This document shows, one piece after another, positions 8,425-17,166 of a DNA stretch of 40,557 nucleotides. Origin of the DNA: Candidatus Staskawiczbacteria bacterium (GTDB taxonomy: Bacteria; Patescibacteriota; Minisyncoccia; Minisyncoccales; Staskawiczbacteraceae); the NCBI GenBank assembly GCA_016196125.1, contig JACPYG010000008.1:1-40557 (forward strand). The letters are read 5' to 3'. The position numbers and the translations under genes were made by a program. Positions within the stretch are counted from its first letter, which is position 1; each line of letters begins with the position of its first letter. Below the pieces are notes generated by a model. That model was not told the DNA's origin and did not search any database. It saw nothing but the letters and a program-made list of their open reading frames with translations.

Positions 8425-8546
8425 CAACACTTTTCATAAAATATAAAGTTGTCCACAAGTAATCCACAGTTGATATTTAAGTGTAAACAAAAACAGCCAT
8501 TTTTGACTGTTTCTCACATTTCGCTAATATTATCGTAAAATATAAA

Positions 8547-8687
8547 TTATTTTTTCTTTTTCCCTTTATGTTTTTGAGTCAGTGCGCTTCCAGCTACTGA
8601 TTTTACGCGTTTTGATGTTTGTTTGCTTCGTAATAATTTACTTGCCTTGCGGGCAACTCTTGCGCTTGTAGTTTTTTTGTGAGCCAT
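8547..8687 (-). CDS. 46-aa Lys/Arg-rich protein, end of the RM operon
   Basis: Too short for the ORF track. It reads MAHKKTTSARVARKASKLLR... with a second half SKRVKSVAGSALTQ and a KGKKKK tail. It starts 4 bases after the hsdS stop, so it is probably co-transcribed with lexA-hsdM-TM protein-hsdS. The composition is like a nucleic-acid-binding, histone-H1-like tail. I recall similar short A/K/S-rich ORFs but cannot name a family. DNA binding is inference. Confidence 0.65.
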   Translation of the reverse strand: MAHKKTTSARVARKASKLLRSKQTSKRVKSVAGSALTQKHKGKKKK

Positions 8688-8691
8688 AATT

Positions 8692-10041
8692 CTATTTATT
8701 TTCTATTAATTTTTCGACCTTTGTTTTAGCCTCTTCTAATAATTCTTTTGCTTTTTTACGGGCTTGATGAGATTTTTTCACCAAATCGGCAATTTTTTGC
8801 TGGATTTCAATTTTAACAATTGGAATTTTTAAATTTAAGATATCCTCATCATTAATAACAGGATAAGAAGTGCCAGTATTATATCTAAGCAATAAATTCC
8901 TTATGATTTTTGTTTTTAAATAAACTTGTAATGTTTCTAAATTAAATTTACCCCTTTCAGTTAAACAGACAAAAGCTCCGCTTCCAATAAATCCATTGTG
9001 ATTTTCTAAAATAGCAGTTGCTCCTCGATTTGGTCTTACTTTTGAAGTTATAAGTTGCCTTGCTCCGAATTTTATTTTGGCATTGGCTGGTAATTCTTCG
9101 CCTTGTAATTGATTATAGTTTACTGCCCCATTAGATATGTCTACATCACTAATTTCTATATAGTTATATAATTTTTCTTTTTCTTTCTTAAAATTACCTT
9201 TTAATTGGTTAAATTCCTTACCAACAAGAGAATATCCATTTTTATATTTTTCAATTTTTTCAAAAGTTTTGTAAAACTCTGGTTGAAAGTAATCTGCGTC
9301 AATTCTATTTATTTTTTTAACCTCTGATATATTGACAATATTAAATAAACTTTCCTCATTTTCAAAATCTTTTAATCCCAACTCATCCAAAAGTAAGTTT
9401 TCAGCTTGGGAATAAAATAATTTTGAGTTTTCTAATTCAGATAAGTAGTTTTTAATGATGCCAGATACAAGCTCCTGATTTTGTTTGCCTGGAACAAAAA
9501 TTAAAGTATTCCTTAAATCATCTATTCCAAGATTTCGTTGCCTTATACCTAGGGCATTTCTCTCTGTTTGTAATCGTGCTATTTCTGTACTTAAATATGC
9601 AAATAGATAATGGGGATTTATCTTTGCAGTAAGTTTAGCCACGCGCTGGTTAAACGCAAAAACTTCATCATTTTTAAAAGTTATTAAATTACATTTGCCA
9701 ACATCGGGAGGGTCTCCCGTCATGGATAATAAAATATCTTTATCCTTAATTTTTCTACTATGAAACTTTTTGAATTCTCTGTCGGATAATTTAATCCAAT
9801 TATTATTTTCTATTTTATTAACCACATCACCAATTCTCGCTATTGGCAAATCAAAACTCTCACCAATTTCTTCACTAGAATAAGCTGACCCAGTTGTTAT
9901 AACCGCAACATCTTTGAGCAAAACTGGCTTAGATTTGAGCAATAAATTCTTTGATTGCAAATACTCCGGCTGGTAATACTCAGCATCCAACCTTAAAACT
10001 CCTTCAAGCTGCGATTTTTTAATTATTGAGCAAGTAATCAT
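8692..10041 (-). CDS. hsdS: Type I-like specificity subunit HsdS
   Basis: A 449-aa protein with the two-fold layout of HsdS: two target-recognition domains (about 40-190 and 265-400), each followed by a helical dimerisation segment (about 190-225 and 405-447). Signatures include RLDAEYYQPEY and its repeat RIDADYFQPEFYK, LGIRQRNLGIDDLRN, and YNTGTSYPVINDEDI. It would set the DNA target for the methyltransferase/nuclease at 11033. The N-terminal ATGA overlaps the upstream stop by 4 bp. The two TRDs differ, implying a bipartite target. Confidence 0.88.
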   Translation of the reverse strand: MITCSIIKKSQLEGVLRLDAEYYQPEYLQSKNLLLKSKPVLLKDVAVITTGSAYSSEEIGESFDLPIARIGDVVNKIENNNWIKLSDREFKKFHSRKIKDKDILLSMTGDPPDVGKCNLITFKNDEVFAFNQRVAKLTAKINPHYLFAYLSTEIARLQTERNALGIRQRNLGIDDLRNTLIFVPGKQNQELVSGIIKNYLSELENSKLFYSQAENLLLDELGLKDFENEESLFNIVNISEVKKINRIDADYFQPEFYKTFEKIEKYKNGYSLVGKEFNQLKGNFKKEKEKLYNYIEISDVDISNGAVNYNQLQGEELPANAKIKFGARQLITSKVRPNRGATAILENHNGFIGSGAFVCLTERGKFNLETLQVYLKTKIIRNLLLRYNTGTSYPVINDEDILNLKIPIVKIEIQQKIADLVKKSHQARKKAKELLEEAKTKVEKLIENK

Positions 10042-11027
10042 ATTCTAAATATTTCTTGATATTTAAAAGCAACTACAAAAAACAATAACAATAAAATTAT
10101 GATTAGCCAAAATTTAAAATCACTAAAAATATCTTTAAGTTTTGATTTATTAAATAAAATAGAAACTAATGTAGCAAAGAAAGCAAGTATAATGGCCATT
10201 CCCATCATAATTAAAAGAACTTGTTGAAATTTTAAGTTATTAGTGGCCAGATTTATACTTATAAAAACAAATCCTAATATAGCTACAAAGAATCCCATTA
10301 TTTCTATAATTTTTGACTGCTCCTTATTAGTTGCCTTTCTGACAATATCTGCAATACCATTTATTCTTTCATTTATAATCTTATGATCATTAAGACGATC
10401 CCATAAAGAAATTATTATATTTTGAAAAGCCACGTCTTCTTTTTTTAAAATTTTCTCCATCCCACGAATTATTTTTTCTGCCTCCACAATTTTTCCTTTC
10501 AATATGAGCACGTCAAAATAACGCTTATATTTATTAAAACAAGATACATAAAAATCCTGATTTCTTGGCTCAATCTTAAGGGCAACCAAAGCCTCTTCAA
10601 TAGATAAATCATAATTACCTTTTATTTCTAAAAAGTGAGCGTAGGAGTTGCGAAATTCGGGATTTAACTTATATTTATCTATTAATTTTTTTAAAATTCC
10701 AGATATATAAACTGTTCCTAATGCAAAATAATTCCAAATTATCTCTGAATAAATAAATTCAACCGCTTCTACGTTTTTAGACTTATTAGAATTTAAAAAA
10801 TTATCAATAGCGTCAATAAAAATCCCTGCATCTTTTACCTTAAATAATTCTCCAAATTTATAAACTTTTCTCCGCCAATTTTCATTCCAAATCGTAGATT
10901 GATATTTACCAATATCTAAATTTTCTAAATAAACACTAAAATGAGATACTGCATCAGAGTCCTTATTATCTTTTATTAAATCTACAATTTTATTGAGATC
11001 TGTTAAGTATTCTGATTTATAAGACAT
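10038..11027 (-). CDS. Helical-repeat protein with three C-terminal TM helices
   Basis: A 329-aa protein I cannot assign. Residues 1-235 are helical and TPR-like in feel, especially 120-195 (FLEIKGNYDLSIEEALVALK, ILKGKIVEAEKIIRGM). Residues about 241-260, 270-292 and 306-322 are membrane helices ending in a short basic tail. It is locked between the methyltransferase gene (5-bp gap) and hsdS (4-bp overlap), so it is almost certainly part of the same system. A membrane-acting effector or anchor is one possibility; that is inference. Confidence 0.75.
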   Translation of the reverse strand: MSYKSEYLTDLNKIVDLIKDNKDSDAVSHFSVYLENLDIGKYQSTIWNENWRRKVYKFGELFKVKDAGIFIDAIDNFLNSNKSKNVEAVEFIYSEIIWNYFALGTVYISGILKKLIDKYKLNPEFRNSYAHFLEIKGNYDLSIEEALVALKIEPRNQDFYVSCFNKYKRYFDVLILKGKIVEAEKIIRGMEKILKKEDVAFQNIIISLWDRLNDHKIINERINGIADIVRKATNKEQSKIIEIMGFFVAILGFVFISINLATNNLKFQQVLLIMMGMAIILAFFATLVSILFNKSKLKDIFSDFKFWLIIILLLLFFVVAFKYQEIFRI

Positions 11028-11032
11028 TGCAA

Positions 11033-12976
11033 TTATAATTTTAATTTTTCCTTTTTGGCAAACTCCAAAAATCCATCTGCAATCTCATCCAAATCGTGGT
11101 CTAACACTTTTCTGCCCCTTGCATCGTGAAAATAACTTCCGTTTACGTCTTTTTTATACACATAATCACCGGAATTATCTTTACCGGCTTTTTTAGAAAC
11201 CGCCATGAAAATTGGGTAATCTTTTAATGGTTCGCCTGCTTCGTTTCCCCATTTTTGTAAAAACAAGACACTTGTTTTAGTTCCCGTGTGCGGCTTAAAA
11301 GTATTTCCATGCAAACCCACAACCGCTAAAATTCTGGCTTTATCAAAAAGATATTCCCTTACATATTCCATATTAGTATTATTTAAAACTCCCTGCGGTA
11401 ACACAATTGCCATTCTTCCGCCGGGCCTTATCATATCCAGTGTTCTTTCTATAAATAGAATATGGCGCTCTATTTTATTTACCAGTTTTCCCCTTTTTCT
11501 GCCAAATTCGTATTGCCGCAATAACCCCTGGTCTTTTATTTCTCCGGCAAAGGGCGGATTTGTTAATAAAATATCAAAACTAAAATTTTTAAAAATTTTC
11601 TTATTTTCTTCTTCGTCTGCATAATCTTTAAACTTTTCAAGCCGTTGCAAAAGCTCGCTTCTTGCATGTAATTTATCCGTATCTTCGCCTTGCCACTCCC
11701 GCGAATCAAGAGAATTCAGTTTAAAAAGATGAGATCTGCCGTCACCCGCAATTAACATTAACGCTCTTGAAACTTTTGCTGTTTCATCGGCAAAATCTAT
11801 GCCATATAAATATTCTTTTGCATAGTCCTGTTTCTCTGCTTCTGATTTTAAATAATTTTCTTTGACATGATTCATACAGGCAATTAAAAATCCGCCCGAA
11901 CCGCAGGCAGGGTCAATTACATATTCGTCTTTTTTAGGATTTAACATTTTTACCGCCATAGCAATGGCGTGCCTTGGCGTAAAATACTGGCCCTTTTTGC
12001 CTTTTGCGACTTCCGGAATCAGATATTCAAAAGCTTCGTCAATTACCATTAAGTCAGAGCCGAAAAGCTTTGTTTTTTCCATTTCTCCAATAACAATTGC
12101 TAAGTGCTCCGGAGAAAGGCGGATGATATCTTGTTCAAAAAAAGTCCCTGGCCATTTTTTAATTGCCAAGTGAAATAAATTATTTATGGAAGAAAAAGTT
12201 TTATTCGGATCTTTATATTTTCTAAACAAAATTTCCCTATCTTCTCTTTTTTGAGCTTCTATTTCGTCAAATAGTTTTGCGTATATTAACTTAAAAACTT
12301 CGGTGAATACATCAACGCCGGCATTCGCTAAAACTAATTCTTCAATAATTTTAATAACTTCTTTTAAATCGGTTTTGGGGTCTAAATCGCTTAAAATTTT
12401 CTTTTCGGACAGTAAATCATCTATGGTTTTGTTAGCAGAGGGAATTTCAGAAAGCGTGTCTTCAAAATTATTCGGATAATTTCTGTATAAGATGGTTTTT
12501 ATTTCACCGTTTGACCAGACGCCAATTTCACAACCCTCGGCATTAAGATAGCTTTTTAACTGGTCGATCCCCTTTTCAAAACTTGGTTTTTTTACTTCAA
12601 TAATAATATACGGCGTTATTTTATCGTTTTTATAGACTACAATATCCGCCCTTGCAAATTCTTTTGAGCCAAAATGAATGCTTTTTTCCGTATCAATTAA
12701 ATCAAAAGGATAACCGTAAAATTTATTAAGCTTATGAAGCCAAAGTTGTCTGATAATTTCTTCCGGTTTGCCGTTTTGTTTGGACTCATCAAAAACAAAT
12801 CGATATTTTCCCGATTTTAAATCTTTTATATAAAACCTGCCTCTTTCCTCTTCGGTTATTTTTAAAATATTTTCTATGTCAAAATCTTTAAATTCTTTTA
12901 AACCAAATATTATTTCTGAATCTTTGAATATTTTATCTATAATTTCTTTTGATTTATTTACTTTTTGGGTTGGCAT
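11033..12976 (-). CDS. HSDR_N-type nuclease fused to type I N6-adenine methyltransferase
   Basis: A 647-aa protein. Residues about 70-170 form an HSDR_N_2-like PD-(D/E)XK domain with D111 (RADIVVY), E127-V-K129 and downstream QLKSYL. Residues about 230-640 are an HsdM methyltransferase with the SAM motif DPACGSGGF and catalytic NPPF (LLTNPPFAGE), preceded by GQYFTPRHAIAMAV. Nuclease and methylase thus share one chain and pair with a separate HsdS. This recalls BcgI-like type IIB enzymes more than classical type I; no helicase/hsdR gene is present. It starts 8 bases after lexA. Confidence 0.85.
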   Translation of the reverse strand: MPTQKVNKSKEIIDKIFKDSEIIFGLKEFKDFDIENILKITEEERGRFYIKDLKSGKYRFVFDESKQNGKPEEIIRQLWLHKLNKFYGYPFDLIDTEKSIHFGSKEFARADIVVYKNDKITPYIIIEVKKPSFEKGIDQLKSYLNAEGCEIGVWSNGEIKTILYRNYPNNFEDTLSEIPSANKTIDDLLSEKKILSDLDPKTDLKEVIKIIEELVLANAGVDVFTEVFKLIYAKLFDEIEAQKREDREILFRKYKDPNKTFSSINNLFHLAIKKWPGTFFEQDIIRLSPEHLAIVIGEMEKTKLFGSDLMVIDEAFEYLIPEVAKGKKGQYFTPRHAIAMAVKMLNPKKDEYVIDPACGSGGFLIACMNHVKENYLKSEAEKQDYAKEYLYGIDFADETAKVSRALMLIAGDGRSHLFKLNSLDSREWQGEDTDKLHARSELLQRLEKFKDYADEEENKKIFKNFSFDILLTNPPFAGEIKDQGLLRQYEFGRKRGKLVNKIERHILFIERTLDMIRPGGRMAIVLPQGVLNNTNMEYVREYLFDKARILAVVGLHGNTFKPHTGTKTSVLFLQKWGNEAGEPLKDYPIFMAVSKKAGKDNSGDYVYKKDVNGSYFHDARGRKVLDHDLDEIADGFLEFAKKEKLKL

Positions 12977-12984
12977 AAATATTT

Positions 12985-13620
12985 TTATTTAATAGTTCTC
13001 CATGTTCCTTTTTTAAAAACTGAAATAACTTTACCAATAATTTCAGTATCATCTATAAAAGGAATATTTTCATATTTTGGATTCTCTGGTTTTAGGTATA
13101 CATAAGGCGGCTTATCGTCTGAAATAAATCTTTTTACAGTTCTATCCCCTGCAACATTAGCTAAAACAATATCTCCTGAAACAAACTCTTTCTGATTTTG
13201 AATTAAAACAATATCATCGTTTTCAATATTGGCATTAATCATAGAGTCACCAATTATTTTTATTAAAAATACATTTTCCTTGAGTTGAGCCACATCTGTT
13301 GAAACTTCTTGCCATTCTCCAGAAATTTCCAATGCATCTATAGGCGAACCAGCGCTTGCAGAACCCAACATAGGAATTAAAGGATTTCTTTCTAAAATTT
13401 TATTTCCCAAAGGTAAAATAATTAAACTTCTTGCAGATGCTTCATTTTTTCTCAAAAATTTTTGTTTTTCTAATTTGGCCAAAAGGTCAATAACAGATTG
13501 ATTTGAAACCACCTTTAAACTTTCCCTCATTTCTTCAAATGTTGGTGGGTATCCAGTATCTTTAATGTGGTTATAAATAATCTCTAATAGTTGTTTTTGT
13601 CTTTTTGTAATTTTTTCCAT
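12985..13620 (-). CDS. lexA: LexA-family repressor
   Basis: A 211-aa protein starting MEKITKRQKQLLEII; the ORF-track start adds 19 residues upstream of the promoter and is rejected. Winged helix at 1-65. Autocleavage site A90-G91 (SASAGSP), catalytic S126 (GDSM) and K163 (TVKRF) are intact. LexA represses SOS genes until RecA triggers self-cleavage. It heads the RM operon (8-bp gap to the nuclease-methylase). The promoter encloses an inverted repeat, and the -10 ends only 6 bases before ATG, so the mRNA is probably leaderless. It may be the genome's LexA or a dedicated regulator of this operon. Confidence 0.9.
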   Translation of the reverse strand: MEKITKRQKQLLEIIYNHIKDTGYPPTFEEMRESLKVVSNQSVIDLLAKLEKQKFLRKNEASARSLIILPLGNKILERNPLIPMLGSASAGSPIDALEISGEWQEVSTDVAQLKENVFLIKIIGDSMINANIENDDIVLIQNQKEFVSGDIVLANVAGDRTVKRFISDDKPPYVYLKPENPKYENIPFIDDTEIIGKVISVFKKGTWRTIK

Positions 13621-13626
13621 TAAGTA

Positions 13627-13656
13627 ATTATAACTGACTAAATAGTCGGGTGTCAA
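13627..13656 (-). promoter_or_regulatory. lexA promoter with putative LexA operator
   Basis: Minus strand TTGACA (13651-13656), 18-bp spacer, TATAAT (13627-13632), both perfect. The inverted repeat GACTA-(2 nt)-TAGTC at 13636-13647 fills the spacer, an ideal place for autorepression. Confidence 0.7.
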
Positions 13657-13681
13657 CGTACTACCTGTGAATAACACAAAA

Positions 13682-13714
13682 AAAACAGCCCTTCGATAAA
13701 TTAAGGGCTGTTTT
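13682..13714 (-). terminator. Terminator between lexA and clp transcription units
   Basis: Minus strand AACAGCCCTT-loop-AAGGGCTGTT followed by T8, 20-50 bases past the end of the Clp gene. Confidence 0.85.
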
Positions 13715-13735
13715 TTACGCTTTCTTTTTATTGGA

Positions 13736-16318
13736 CTATTCTGCTTCTGGATTAACTATTACCTCAAAGTTTTCCGGGTCAATTTTAATTTTGTCTCCCT
13801 TAACTGCCTTGTCAGACAAAAGGACTTCTGCGACAGAATTTTCTACTTTATTTTGTATCACTCTTCTCATTTCTCTCGCTCCAAAGGCGGGCTTATACGA
13901 AAGCTCAACTATTTTTTCCAAGAGAGATTCTGTAATAATAAATTCAATTTCTTTTTCATGTAAATTCTTTTTTAAGCTGCCCAGAGACAACTTGGCAATA
14001 TCCAATAAATTTTCCTTTGTTAATGGCTTGAAAACTACCATAGCGTCAAAACGGTTTATAAATTCCGGCTTAAATAGTTTTTTTTCAAACAGTAAATTCA
14101 AAAGCTTGTCTTTTTCTATATTTTCTCCGGCCTCAACTGATTTAAATATATTTTCTGCCCCGGCGTTGGAAGTGCAAATAATTATAGTATTGGTAAAAAT
14201 AATTTTTCTGCCTTGCCCGTCGGTAATATGGCCTTCATCAAAAACCTGTAAAAATAAATTTAAAATATTCGGGTGGGCTTTTTCGATTTCGTCTAATAAA
14301 ATTAAAGAAAAAGGAGTTTCCCTGACTGGCGTTGTCAAAAGGCCTTGCATTTCCATAGGACTGGTTTGACCTATCAAACGGGGAATATCTGATATCATCT
14401 GAAATTCAGACATATCAATTCTTATCATTTTTTCTTCATTTCCAAAATAAATTTCGGCAAGCGCTTTTGATGTTTCTGTTTTTCCCACGCCCGTAGGCCC
14501 TAAAAATAGAAATGTGCCCATTGGCCTTTTTTTAGAAGCAATGCCGGCCCTTGCCCTTCTCATGGCAACAGATATTTCTTTGACGGCTTCTTCCTGGTTA
14601 ATTATTCTTTGGTGAATTAAATTTTCCAAATTTAACAATACTTCTTTTTCTTTGAACTCCATTTTACCCACTGGTATTTCGGTTTTATCAGAAATAACTT
14701 TTGCCACATGATGCGGCAAGAGCACTGTTTCCTGCCTGCCGGCAGGCATGGCATTTATGGTTTTCAAATAAACAACCGCCTCATCCAAAATATCTATGGC
14801 TTTTTTGGGAAAAGGAGTGCTGGGAAAATATCTGCCTGTTAAATTCACTATTTCCCTTATTGCGGGATAGGCCACTAAAATCTGATTTTTTTGCTCTAAC
14901 TCCAATGACAAGTTTTGCAAAATTCTAATTGTTTCTAATTCTGAAATTTCTGAAACTTCAATTTTTCTGAAAAAAGAAACAAAAGAAGAATTATCTTCTA
15001 TTTTATTATGAAGCCCGTTGTAATCTGTGATGCCTACAAAGCAAAAACCGGGTAAAGGCAGATATTTTGATAATATTCCAGAAATGTCAATTAAACCTGG
15101 CTTGCTATTGCCTTCTCCCACAAAGTTATGCAAATCTTCAATCACTAAAATAACATTGCCCGCCGCCAATACTTCTTCAAAAATCTGGCTCAACACAAGT
15201 TCTAATTTTTCTGAACTCTGAATTTGAGAAAGCAAAGATACCATATCCAGTTCAACAACTCTTTTATTGTTTAATTCCGGCAAACTTGTTCCCAAATAAC
15301 ATCTTTGAGCCAAAGATTCAATTATACTCTTTCTGCCGGTTCCAGGGTCGCCAATTATTAAAACATTGGTTAAACTGGACTTGCCCAGAACCATTTGAAC
15401 TGCGTCAACCTCTTTTTGATGGCCTATAATTTCACGATAGCGCCACTTTGAAACAATATCTCTCCAATCAATAGAAAAATTATTTAAAGTTACAGTATAA
15501 CCGGACGCCCAATCTTTTCCCAAAGAACCATATCTTGAAAGATTTTCCGGATTCCAAGATTTTTTGGTTGATTCAAACACTCCTTCTACAGAATCCAGCC
15601 ATAGCGTTATATTTTCAATGTCTTTTTCTTTTAAATCTGAATTTATTAAAACTTTTTTAAAAAATTCATCATATCTGGCCAAAGCAACCAAAATTTCTTT
15701 TACTCCTATTCTTTGATGAGACCTTGCATTGGAAATATTTAGCGCATATTTTATGACCTCTTTAAAATCATCCGAAAAAAATTCGGATGATGTTTTTTCT
15801 CTTTTTATCTTTTCTAAATAATTTTTAAAATCTTCCTGAAGCTTTGATGCATCCAATCCCAGCCTGTAAATAATAAGTTTTATTTCTTTTGAAATCCTCA
15901 AACCGGAATAGAAAAGAGCAGATGAGTTTACTTTTGAAATTTTTCTTTTTTTACAAAACTTTATTGCGTCATTAACAATTTTTACAACATCTAAACTTAA
16001 AAACTCTGCCAAATTATAATCATCATAATTTAAAACAGCGTCTGCAATTTTAATTTCTAAGACAGGTTTTTTAATTTTAAGATCTAAAAATAAAGAAATT
16101 TCCAAAAATAACAGCCACATTCCCAAAGAAAAAAATAATGATTTTACTATTAAAGTTTCTTGGAAAAATCCCAGAAACACAAAGGCGATTAAAAGCAAAA
16201 ATAAAATAAAAAAATAAAAAAATAATCTTTCAAAAAATTTGGCAGACATAAACAAAATGGACCTGTCCATTTTTGCCACCCAGAAAATATTTGTTTTTTT
16301 AATATCGAAATTGAACAT
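13736..16318 (-). CDS. Membrane-anchored ClpC-like AAA+ ATPase
   Basis: An 860-aa protein with two N-terminal membrane helices (about 33-51, 57-79), a Clp-N-like helical region (about 100-245) and two AAA+ modules. D1 has an altered Walker A, GDPGTGRKS (323-331), where Arg takes the usual Lys position, and an altered Walker B, VIEDLH rather than IDELH. D2 is canonical: GPTGVGKT (607-614) and LILLDEIEKAH. There is no long ClpB-type coiled coil. It probably unfolds membrane or envelope proteins, with D2 as the main motor. A palindrome-encoded insert MPAGRQ lies at about 524-529. Last gene of a three-gene operon. Confidence 0.85.
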   Translation of the reverse strand: MFNFDIKKTNIFWVAKMDRSILFMSAKFFERLFFYFFILFLLLIAFVFLGFFQETLIVKSLFFSLGMWLLFLEISLFLDLKIKKPVLEIKIADAVLNYDDYNLAEFLSLDVVKIVNDAIKFCKKRKISKVNSSALFYSGLRISKEIKLIIYRLGLDASKLQEDFKNYLEKIKREKTSSEFFSDDFKEVIKYALNISNARSHQRIGVKEILVALARYDEFFKKVLINSDLKEKDIENITLWLDSVEGVFESTKKSWNPENLSRYGSLGKDWASGYTVTLNNFSIDWRDIVSKWRYREIIGHQKEVDAVQMVLGKSSLTNVLIIGDPGTGRKSIIESLAQRCYLGTSLPELNNKRVVELDMVSLLSQIQSSEKLELVLSQIFEEVLAAGNVILVIEDLHNFVGEGNSKPGLIDISGILSKYLPLPGFCFVGITDYNGLHNKIEDNSSFVSFFRKIEVSEISELETIRILQNLSLELEQKNQILVAYPAIREIVNLTGRYFPSTPFPKKAIDILDEAVVYLKTINAMPAGRQETVLLPHHVAKVISDKTEIPVGKMEFKEKEVLLNLENLIHQRIINQEEAVKEISVAMRRARAGIASKKRPMGTFLFLGPTGVGKTETSKALAEIYFGNEEKMIRIDMSEFQMISDIPRLIGQTSPMEMQGLLTTPVRETPFSLILLDEIEKAHPNILNLFLQVFDEGHITDGQGRKIIFTNTIIICTSNAGAENIFKSVEAGENIEKDKLLNLLFEKKLFKPEFINRFDAMVVFKPLTKENLLDIAKLSLGSLKKNLHEKEIEFIITESLLEKIVELSYKPAFGAREMRRVIQNKVENSVAEVLLSDKAVKGDKIKIDPENFEVIVNPEAE
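14733..14748. repeat. 16-bp palindrome inside the Clp ATPase gene
   Basis: TGCCTGCCGGCAGGCA, a perfect palindrome in frame, translated within NAMPAGRQET. Related to the element in the permease gene. Confidence 0.9.
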
Positions 16319-16331
16319 TTTTATAATAGAA

Positions 16332-16721
16332 CTATAATGTTAAAAAAAAGAAAATGCAGACGGCTACGATAAAAGGGATTAAGAGCCATAATAAAATAAC
16401 AGCGGCGCCGGTTATAAAAATAAAAATCTGGGCAACAAAACCAACCATAATTAAGACTATTCTGCACAAAGCGCCCAAGATTCTAGAAAAGATATTTGAA
16501 ATAAAAGTATTAAAAAATTCTTTTATATCAAACACTTTTGGATAAATCCAATTATACCTTCTCCATGGCGAAAAAAGAGTTCTTAAAAGCAAAGGGACTG
16601 AAAAATAGTATAAAATAAATAAAATATAGCCTCTCCAAACCGAAAACAAAAACTTGGGCATTTCGTAAAATTGCCACAAAAACCACATAATTATAATATT
16701 TTCCTTTTCAGATTTTTCCAT
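16332..16721 (-). CDS. Small membrane protein of the Clp operon
   Basis: A 129-aa protein with hydrophobic stretches at about 28-48, 82-100 and 104-128. A central LRTLFSPWRRYNW segment looks conserved. I recall similar proteins next to membrane Clp ATPases in CPR genomes, but have no functional name. The start may be the internal MWFLWQFYEMPK. It sits 5 bases after the 97-aa gene and 13 bases before the ATPase, so it is likely a membrane partner or adaptor (inference). Confidence 0.7.
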   Translation of the reverse strand: MEKSEKENIIIMWFLWQFYEMPKFLFSVWRGYILFILYYFSVPLLLRTLFSPWRRYNWIYPKVFDIKEFFNTFISNIFSRILGALCRIVLIMVGFVAQIFIFITGAAVILLWLLIPFIVAVCIFFFLTL

Positions 16722-16726
16722 TTATA

Positions 16727-17020
16727 TTAAAAATCATTGTTTTTTATAAGTTCCCGGCGAATTTCTCTTGGAATAGGAATCTCTTCGCCCGGCTTTGAAA
16801 TTCCCGGATAACGCCAACAGCTAATTATTTTTCTTATATTATTAATGTCTTTATACATCAGCCATATTTCACCCGGAGCTCTCTTTTTTTGCAAAGACAA
16901 AGTCTTATTTGTTTTCATTACTGCGATTGTGCCCGGCGCAATACCTAATTCTTTCCTCTCCGGACTGTAAAGTATTTTTAATAATTTATTTTTTGAAAGA
17001 CCGTATTGTTTTATTTTCAA
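16727..17020 (-). CDS. Conserved hypothetical protein, first gene of the Clp operon
   Basis: A 97-aa basic soluble protein containing LGIAPGTIAVMKTNK, GEIWLMYKD and CWRYPGISKPGEEIPIPREI. No catalytic motif is obvious. The tight spacing upstream of the small membrane protein and the Clp ATPase suggests a shared function. I recall this trio as typical of CPR, but that is memory rather than a search result. Confidence 0.65.
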   Translation of the reverse strand: MKIKQYGLSKNKLLKILYSPERKELGIAPGTIAVMKTNKTLSLQKKRAPGEIWLMYKDINNIRKIISCWRYPGISKPGEEIPIPREIRRELIKNNDF

Positions 17021-17090
17021 TTGGGAATGTTGTGTCCAAAGATTCTTTTTATGGCATTTGTGTATTTTATCATTTTTTTAGTAAAACAAA

Positions 17091-17133
17091 CAACAAAAAA
17101 AGGGTTATTTCTTCTTTTCAGAATAAATAACCC
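17091..17133 (-). terminator. Terminator of cassette B
   Basis: Minus strand GGGTTATTT-loop-AAATAACCC then T7, about 35 bases beyond the 17167 stop. A smaller GTTGCC/GGCAAC hairpin lies between (17140-17159). Confidence 0.85.
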
Positions 17134-17166
17134 ATTCAGTTGCCCCATCTTGAGGCAACATGCCAC

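Noticed and set aside
8207-8468. Replication origin (five DnaA-like boxes around an AT-rich element)
   Set aside because: Genes run in the same direction on both sides, dnaA/dnaN are absent, and two of the boxes coincide with the MraZ repeat pattern. Not claimed without GC-skew data.
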